Assembly: GCF_014641735.1 (NCBI RefSeq)
Contig: NZ_BMIH01000001.1
Coordinates: 496,001 to 560,000 of the forward strand
Length of the DNA: 64,000 bases
Direction of reading: 5' to 3'
From: Sphingomonas metalli
GTDB taxonomy: Bacteria; Pseudomonadota; Alphaproteobacteria; Sphingomonadales; Sphingomonadaceae
Below the pieces are notes generated by a model, which saw only the letters and a list, made by a program, of their open reading frames with translations, was not told the origin of the DNA and searched no databases. This document shows positions 58,283 to 64,000 of the stretch, piece after piece (the stretch's first letter is position 1; each line of letters starts with the position of its first letter). A program made the translations under genes and the position numbers.

Positions 58283-59238
58283 CGGACAGGGCAGACGCGA
58301 ACATCGACCAGGCCATCGCATGGCACCTGCGCCTCGTGGAGGCGGACGAGGCCGAATGGGCCGCATTCGTCGCCTGGCTGGAAGCCGACCCCGACCACGC
58401 CGCGGCCTATGACCGGGTCGCCCGGGACGATCGGCTGCTGGCCGACGCAGCGTTTCCGCCGCCGGCATCGCCGCCCGTCGCCGCCAACGACAATCGCCGC
58501 TGGCGGGGCTGGGCGATCGGCGGTGGAATGGGGGTCGCCCTGGTGGCGGCGCTTTCGCTGCTCCCGTCGCTGCCGTCGCCCTTGTCCCCCGACCCCGCAC
58601 CCTTCGTGGTCGCCACGCGGCCCGGCGAGATCCGGACGGTGGCGCTGGCCGATGGCACGCGGATCGAGATGAGTGGCGGCACCACGCTACGCCTCGATCC
58701 CGCGGCACCGCGCCTCGCCGCGCTGGAGAGCGGCGAAGCGGTGTTCCACGTCCGCCACGACAGAACGCAGCCCTTCACGGTTACCACGGGCTCGATCGCG
58801 CTCCGCGATCTCGGCACGGTGTTCGACGTGATGCGCGAGCGGGACCGGGTCACCGTCGCGGTCGCCGAGGGCGCGGTGATGTTCCGGCCCGAGCGCGAGG
58901 CGCTGACGCTGCGCGCGGGCGACCGGCTCGTTGCGGATGCCGGAGTGGGATATATCAAACGCGACACCATGGCGATCGGCGAGGTCGGCGGCTGGCGGCG
59001 CGGATCGATCGAGGCGAACGGACAGCCGCTGGGGCTGATCGCGGAGCGCCTGACCCGCCTCTATGCCTATCGGCTGTCGCTGACCCCCGACTTGTCGGCC
59101 CGTCCCTTTACCGGCATGATCCACATGACGGGGACGGCGGATCGGGATGTGCCGCATCTCGCCGCATTGATCGGGGCGGACTGGCGGCGTGACGGGGACA
59201 GGTGGCTTTTGTCGAGCAGCCGCGCGGCGGCGCGCTGA
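58279..59238 (+). CDS. FecR-type anti-sigma/signal-transducing membrane protein
   Basis: 319 residues. The cytoplasmic N-terminal domain has the DUF4880-type AIAWHLRLVEADEAEWAAF followed by WLEADPDHAAAYDRV. A single membrane helix lies at about 77-97. The periplasmic FecR domain (TRPGEIRTVALADGTRIEM, LESGEAVFHVRHDRTQPF) and a C-terminal STN-interacting segment follow. It relays the outer-membrane receptor signal to the sigma factor encoded just upstream. The downstream receptor gene starts inside its coding end. Confidence 0.92.
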   Translation: MTDRADANIDQAIAWHLRLVEADEAEWAAFVAWLEADPDHAAAYDRVARDDRLLADAAFPPPASPPVAANDNRRWRGWAIGGGMGVALVAALSLLPSLPSPLSPDPAPFVVATRPGEIRTVALADGTRIEMSGGTTLRLDPAAPRLAALESGEAVFHVRHDRTQPFTVTTGSIALRDLGTVFDVMRERDRVTVAVAEGAVMFRPEREALTLRAGDRLVADAGVGYIKRDTMAIGEVGGWRRGSIEANGQPLGLIAERLTRLYAYRLSLTPDLSARPFTGMIHMTGTADRDVPHLAALIGADWRRDGDRWLLSSSRAAAR

Positions 59239-61555
59239 CGCCCTTGCCCTGCTGTTGGCGCTGATCGGCCCGGCCGCAGCCGCCCCGGCCCGCGGCACCG
59301 CCATCACCCTTCCGACCACCGCCCTCGATGTCGCCCTGACCGCGCTGGCACGACAGGCAGGCATCGACATCGTCAGCACGGAGCCCGGCCTGCGGTCGCT
59401 GCGCAGCACGCCGGTGCACCGCGCCCGCTCGCCGCGCGAGGCGCTCGATCGCCTGCTGGCGGGCACCGGGCTGCGCGCCGTCGCGGTGACGGGCGGGTAT
59501 CGGATCGAGCGCGTCCCCCGTCCGCCCCGGGCTCCCCAGCCTCCCCGGACGCCTTCCGACACCGAGCCAAACCCGGACATCGTGGTCACCGCCAGCAAGC
59601 AGCGTGTCCGCCTGCTCCGCTATCCCGGCAGCCTGACGCTGGTCGCCATGCCCGCGCCGCTGCCGCCCGCCGGAGCCGGCACGATCACCGACACCGCACG
59701 GCACCTGCCGGTCCTGCAGAGCACGCATCTGGGCGCCGGGCGCGACAAGATCTTCATCCGTGGCATCGCCGACAGCAGCTTCATCGGCAGCACCCAGGCG
59801 ACCGCAAGCGTGTATCTGGACGACGTCCAGCTCAACTACTCCGGACCCGACGCCGGCCTCCGCCTCTACGACATGCAGAGCGTGGAGGTCCTGGAAGGCG
59901 CGCAGGGCACATTGTACGGCGCGGGAGCGATCGGCGGCGTGATCCGGCTGACCTCCAACCCCATCGATCTGTCCCGACCCGCAGCCGCGCTGGCGGCAGG
60001 CGGCACGGCGACGAAAAGCGGCGCGGCCGGGTACGACCTGTCGGCTATGGCCAATATGCCGGTACTTCCGGACCGGTTCGCCCTGCGAATGGTCGCTTAT
60101 CGCGTCCGTGAAGGCGGCTATATCGACGAGCGGCAGCGCGGCCGCGCCGACATCAACCACGTCGACACGATCGGCGGCCGAGCCGGACTGCGGCTCGATC
60201 CGGGCGGAGGCTGGCGGATCGAGGCGAGCGGCGCCGCGCAGCGGATCGCAGCCGCGGACGGGCAATATGCCGATGCGCGGGTTGGGCCATTGGCGCGGCG
60301 CACCGCCATCGACCAGCCCTTTTCGAGCCGACTCCTGCTCGGTCGGATGGTCGTGACGCATGACTGGGACAGCGGGCTGCAGCTCGTCTCGGCGACCGGG
60401 ATCGTCGACGATCGATCGTCGGAACGGTTCGACGCGACGCCCGACCCCGCGCCCCGTTCGGGACCGGCGGTCTATACCGCATGGCGCGACAAGCTGCTGC
60501 GCAGCACCGAGATGCGACTGACGCGCAGCTTCGGCGAACGCGGCAGCTGGGTCGGCGGGGTCGCATTGATCAGCGATCGCGATATCCTGTCGCGCACGCT
60601 CGGCGCACCGCGGCGCGAGGCGGACATCGTCGGCGTCACCAACGTCACCAACGCCGCGTCCGCGTTCGGCGAGGCGACCTTCGGGCTGGCGACCCGCCTG
60701 TCGGCAACGCTCGGCGGCCGACTGTCGACCGCCCGAACCGAAGGCGAGCCGTCGAACCGGCCGGGCCGATATATTAAGGGGCGACTGACGCGGCGGATCG
60801 ATCCCACCGCGGCCCTGTCATGGCAGCTGCGCGACGATGCCGCGCTCTTCCTGCGCTACCAGACCGGTTATCGCACCGGCGGCGTGGCGGTGGCGCGCGG
60901 GGTCGGCCGAGTGGCCGATTTCCGCCCCGACGCGATCGCGATGGGTGAAGTGGGTATTCGCAAGCTGCGCACCGGCGACACCGGCCTCGCGGCGTCGGGC
61001 AGCATCTCGCTGGCGCATTGGGCGGACATCCAGGCCGACCTGGTCAATCGCCGCGGCCAGCCTTTCACGCTCAACGTCGGCGATGCGCGGGTCCGCGCCG
61101 TCGAGGCCGCGCTCGACTGGGTGCCGGTCCGCGGTCTCCACGCGACCGCCGCCGCCCTTCTCACCGACAACAGGGTCAGGGGCGCCCTGGCCGCGCAGGC
61201 ACGGCCGGAGAACCGGCGCCTGCCCGAAACGCCACCCTTCGCCGCCGATCTGGGTGTCGGCTATCAATGGACCTGCGCCGGAACGCCCTATCTGGGGGTG
61301 ACAGGCAGCTATGTCGGGCGGTCGGTCCTGGGTACGGGCGACATGCTCGACGTCAGTCAGGGCGATTACGCCACGCTCGGACTCCAGTCGGGCGTGCACT
61401 GGCGGGGCGCCGATCTGTCGCTGACGATCGACAATCTCGGCGATGCGGCGGGCAACCGCTTCGCCTTCGGCAATCCCTTCGCCCTCGCATCGCGCAGCCA
61501 GACGACTCCGCTGCGGCCGATCAACGTCCGCTTTGGCATCGGCCGGCATTGGTAG
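59189..61555 (+). CDS. TonB-dependent outer-membrane receptor with STN signalling domain
   Basis: 788 residues from a GTG that lies 50 bp inside the FecR-like gene. A signal peptide (ALALLLALIGPAAAAPA) is followed by an STN domain (about 38-110; ALDVALTALARQAGIDIVS), a TonB box-plug region (DIVVTASKQRVR, IFIRGIADSSF, VEVLEGAQGTLYGAGAIGG) and a barrel ending in aromatic-rich strands with a C-terminal W. The STN plus FecI/FecR arrangement means uptake and gene control are linked. Its place among arabinogalactan enzymes suggests an oligosaccharide ligand, but a siderophore cannot be excluded. It is convergent with GH127, 21 bp apart. Confidence 0.92.
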   Translation: MTGTGGFCRAAARRRADALALLLALIGPAAAAPARGTAITLPTTALDVALTALARQAGIDIVSTEPGLRSLRSTPVHRARSPREALDRLLAGTGLRAVAVTGGYRIERVPRPPRAPQPPRTPSDTEPNPDIVVTASKQRVRLLRYPGSLTLVAMPAPLPPAGAGTITDTARHLPVLQSTHLGAGRDKIFIRGIADSSFIGSTQATASVYLDDVQLNYSGPDAGLRLYDMQSVEVLEGAQGTLYGAGAIGGVIRLTSNPIDLSRPAAALAAGGTATKSGAAGYDLSAMANMPVLPDRFALRMVAYRVREGGYIDERQRGRADINHVDTIGGRAGLRLDPGGGWRIEASGAAQRIAAADGQYADARVGPLARRTAIDQPFSSRLLLGRMVVTHDWDSGLQLVSATGIVDDRSSERFDATPDPAPRSGPAVYTAWRDKLLRSTEMRLTRSFGERGSWVGGVALISDRDILSRTLGAPRREADIVGVTNVTNAASAFGEATFGLATRLSATLGGRLSTARTEGEPSNRPGRYIKGRLTRRIDPTAALSWQLRDDAALFLRYQTGYRTGGVAVARGVGRVADFRPDAIAMGEVGIRKLRTGDTGLAASGSISLAHWADIQADLVNRRGQPFTLNVGDARVRAVEAALDWVPVRGLHATAAALLTDNRVRGALAAQARPENRRLPETPPFAADLGVGYQWTCAGTPYLGVTGSYVGRSVLGTGDMLDVSQGDYATLGLQSGVHWRGADLSLTIDNLGDAAGNRFAFGNPFALASRSQTTPLRPINVRFGIGRHW

Positions 61556-61576
61556 CGCACGCCCGCCGGCGGATCG

Positions 61577-63517
61577 TCAGGTCAGGCGCCAATAGGTCGC
61601 GTACCGCTCGTGCGCGATACGGTGGTAGGGAACCAGCCGGATCGGCGTGCCGTCCGCCGCCGAAAGTGCGAATTCGAGCGGCACGCCGGTCGCGCGGACG
61701 CTGGCCGCGAGCGCCTGTGGGTCGCCCGACAGCGCGGGCACCGCGACCGGTTCCTTGTTATATTCGCCATAGAGCCGCTCGTTGACGACGATGTCGCTGC
61801 CCGGCGCCAATCCGTCGCGGCCGAGTGCTCCGGCGAGCACCAAGGGACCGTAGGTGAAGGCGACGATCCCGGGAGCGGCAGGCGCGCTTTCGGCCCGGGT
61901 TTTCATGACGAGCTCGAGTTCGACCCGGTCGCCGTCCCGCCATTCGCGTGCCACTTCCAGATAGCGGCCCGGTTCGGTGGAGGTCAGCGCCGGCTCGCCA
62001 TTGACCCGCACGGTCGCGGTCGGGCTCCAGCCCGGATGCCGCAGGCGCAGCGCGATGGGCGTGGGCCGCTTGAGCTGCCACCGGAAGCTGCTCGTCGCCA
62101 TCTCGGGGAAACGCGTCTCCTGCACCAGCACCGCGTCCTTGTCCCGCCAGCGGAGGGTCGAGGGGATGAAGAGGTTCACGTAGAGCGCGTCCCGATCGTG
62201 GAAGTAGATCGAGTCGCGGTACTTGACGTGGTTTTCCATGCCCGTGCCGGTGCAGCACCAGAAACTGTCCTCGGGCGTGTGGTAGAGCTTCATATAGCCC
62301 GGCCGCGCGCCCTGGAAGTAGGTCGCCATGCCGCTGTCGGGGTCCTGGGAAGCGAGGATGCCGTTGAACAGGGTCCGCTCGTAATAATCCGCATAGTCGG
62401 CACGCGGATCGTGGAGGAACAGCGCCCGCGTCAGCTTCAGCATATTGTGCTGGCAGCATGTCTCGGAGCCCTTGGCCGAGAAGACGTGATCGGCGAAGTC
62501 CGCCATGGCGAAGAAATGCTCGTTGTCGCCATGCCCGCCGGTCGCGAAGGAGCGGGTCTGCGCGACCGTCCGCCAGAAGAAGCTGGCCGCCTGCCCATAG
62601 CGCGCGTCGCCCGTCACCTCGTGAACGCGGGCGAAGCCCACGATCTTCGGCACCTGCGTATTGGCGTGCAGCCCGTCGAGATGATCCTGCTCCTTCGCCA
62701 GCGGCTCCAGAATCGCCTTGTGCGAGAAGCGTTCGGACAGGACGCGATAGTCGGGATTGCCGGTCATGACGAACAGGTCGGCATAGACCTCGTTCATCCC
62801 GCCATGCTCGGTCGCCAGCATTGCCTCGAAGGCGGCATCGGACAGCGGCCGGGTGGCGACGACACCCCAGTCGGCCAGCCGGATCAGCACCGCCCGGGCG
62901 GCGGCGCTGTCGGCCAGCTGCGCCGCATCGCGCAGGCCGGCATAGACCTTGTGCAGCGTGTACCACGGCACGCCGGTGATCGGCTCGCCGCGCAGGTGCG
63001 CCGCGACCAGCGACGCGCCCTTCGGGAAGGCGCAGACGAGGCCGGTACCGGCCGCCGCCTGGCAGGCTGCCAGTTCGCCCGCGATATAGTCGATGCGCCG
63101 GCGGTAGAAGCGATCGCCGGTCGAGCGCGCTGCGAAGGCGCAGGCCGAGAGATAATGGCCGAGGCTATGGCCGTGGCAATTGATGTCCGCCCAGGTCGGC
63201 TCCGACTCCCAGCCCCCATAGACGGGCGCCTTGGGCTTCAGCCCCGCATTGACCCGGAAATTATGCAGCAGGCGATCGGGGTCGAGGCGGCGCAGATAGG
63301 CCTCGGTCAGGCGTTGCGCGCGCAGGAACGGCCCCTCGCCCAGCGTCACATCGGCCATGTCGAAGGGTTCGAGGATCGGCGGCGCCGGGGTAAGAGACGG
63401 GACACTCTCCGCCGCCGCCCATGTCGGGGACAGGCCGAGCCCCGCCGCTATGCCGCCGACACCGGTGGCGCCGAGAAAGCCCCGGCGCGAGTGGCCCGTG
63501 CAGCAATGGTCCGACAC
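61577..63517 (-). CDS. GH127 beta-L-arabinofuranosidase, Tat-exported
   Basis: 646 residues from a GTG with a good ribosome site (GGGAGAGG). The twin-arginine signal is SRRGFLGATGVGG. The (alpha/alpha)6 barrel shows the family's cysteine/glutamate zinc centre: SETCCQHNMLKL and SFWCCTGTGMENHVKY. The C-terminal beta-sandwich follows. GH127 releases beta-L-arabinofuranose, found on plant hydroxyproline-rich glycoproteins and some arabinans. It completes an arabinose-focused enzyme set with GH43 and GH51. Confidence 0.88.
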   Translation of the reverse strand: MSDHCCTGHSRRGFLGATGVGGIAAGLGLSPTWAAAESVPSLTPAPPILEPFDMADVTLGEGPFLRAQRLTEAYLRRLDPDRLLHNFRVNAGLKPKAPVYGGWESEPTWADINCHGHSLGHYLSACAFAARSTGDRFYRRRIDYIAGELAACQAAAGTGLVCAFPKGASLVAAHLRGEPITGVPWYTLHKVYAGLRDAAQLADSAAARAVLIRLADWGVVATRPLSDAAFEAMLATEHGGMNEVYADLFVMTGNPDYRVLSERFSHKAILEPLAKEQDHLDGLHANTQVPKIVGFARVHEVTGDARYGQAASFFWRTVAQTRSFATGGHGDNEHFFAMADFADHVFSAKGSETCCQHNMLKLTRALFLHDPRADYADYYERTLFNGILASQDPDSGMATYFQGARPGYMKLYHTPEDSFWCCTGTGMENHVKYRDSIYFHDRDALYVNLFIPSTLRWRDKDAVLVQETRFPEMATSSFRWQLKRPTPIALRLRHPGWSPTATVRVNGEPALTSTEPGRYLEVAREWRDGDRVELELVMKTRAESAPAAPGIVAFTYGPLVLAGALGRDGLAPGSDIVVNERLYGEYNKEPVAVPALSGDPQALAASVRATGVPLEFALSAADGTPIRLVPYHRIAHERYATYWRLT

Positions 63518-63547
63518 AAGGCCTCTCCCTCATCCTGATCGACTGAT

Positions 63548-63560
63548 TTTGTCCGACTTA
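63548..63560. promoter_or_regulatory. Weak candidate operator between GH127 and the MFS gene
   Basis: TTGTCCGACTTA shares TTGTCnnAC with the reverse complements of the two sites upstream of GH51/GH30. One half is degenerate; low confidence. Confidence 0.2.
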
Positions 63561-63662
63561 GCAGATGTGGCCGTGCGCACAAACGGCGCGGCTCCGGATC
63601 ACCCCGCCGCAGACTGGGCACGTGACAGAAACTCGTTAGAATACTGCACGTTAGTGCCCGCC

Positions 63663-64000
63663 ATGGTGAGCCTGTCCCCGCAATCAGTCGTCACGCCGGA
63701 AGAGCAGGAACGCGGCCTGCGACTGCTGGTCGGCGAGGCGGCGCTGTCGGGCGGAGCGGCCGCCCTGACCACCGGCGTGATCCTGACCGCCTTCGCCCTG
63801 CATCTCGGGGCGTCGAACGTGATGATCGGGGTGCTGGCCAGCGTGCCGTTCCTGGCCCAGCTGCTCCAGCTGCCCGCGATCGCGCTGATCGCACGCTGGC
63901 CGCACCGCAAGGCGATCTCCGTCGTCACCAGCCTGGTCGGGCGGGCGATGCTGGCGGTGATGGCGGCGCTCGCCTTCTTCAGCGGCACGGCCCCCCTGCT
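63663..64000 (+). CDS. MFS transporter, N-terminal part (3' end outside window)
   Basis: The first 112 residues are visible from an ATG at 63663. After a polar N-terminus (EEQERGLRLLVGEAAL) come three hydrophobic helices separated by short loops, with a basic loop HRKAISVVTS after the second, resembling the conserved loop 2-3 of major facilitator proteins. It is divergent from GH127 and may import the sugars released by the locus. The substrate is unknown. Confidence 0.65.
   Translation, partial: MVSLSPQSVVTPEEQERGLRLLVGEAALSGGAAALTTGVILTAFALHLGASNVMIGVLASVPFLAQLLQLPAIALIARWPHRKAISVVTSLVGRAMLAVMAALAFFSGTAPL

Overview
The window looks like a chromosomal segment of a Sphingomonas-like alphaproteobacterium (order Sphingomonadales). 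The evidence is: very GC-rich DNA; a five-gene F1-ATPase operon (atpHAGDC) with no F0 genes beside it; a PEPxxWA-type C-terminal sorting signal; TonB-dependent receptor logic; Tat-exported glycosidases; an HWE-family histidine kinase; and many short palindromic intergenic repeats. There is no integrase, insertion sequence or CRISPR array. All calls come from reading the sequence; no database search was run.

Layout. 0-13.3 kb is mostly housekeeping: the end of katG, a PQQ-type sugar dehydrogenase with a TonB-like partner, lnt, metK with a perfect palindrome in its leader, a Xer recombinase, a PEP-CTERM protein, priA and a GT-C-like membrane protein. 13.4-18.5 kb is the F1-ATPase operon, with palindromic repeats in three of its four gaps. 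18.7-22.5 kb holds a secreted protein, ada and an orphan cpaF. 22.5-25.6 kb is a compact phage-like lysis cassette (GH108 endolysin, holin-like protein, small lipoprotein, SGNH/tail-like protein). A perfect parS-like site lies just upstream of it.

25.9-38.2 kb is rich in envelope-lipid genes. It has two tandem CDP-glycerol-transferase-like proteins, a flippase, and a tightly overlapping operon of lipid kinase, Tam41-like nucleotidyltransferase and MobA-like nucleotidyltransferase. After hspQ and tRNA-Ser(CGA) come psd, a class III aminotransferase, a PmtA-like methyltransferase and a histidine-rich membrane protein. Together they could build an anionic or unusual head-group lipid or polymer; this is inference, and the region is the best candidate for new biology here. 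38.4-47.1 kb contains an LpxH-like phosphoesterase with a GT4 glycosyltransferase, a penicillin-acylase-family enzyme, a second GT4 coupled to a GH13 glucosidase, and a ferredoxin-reductase-like flavoprotein.

47.1-64 kb is a saccharolytic locus whose enzyme set (GH43, GH51, GH30, GH27, GH127) points to plant arabinogalactan. It also carries a FecI/FecR pair, an STN-containing TonB-dependent receptor and the start of an MFS transporter. An HWE sensor kinase and a GT2/YdjC-deacetylase pair sit inside it.
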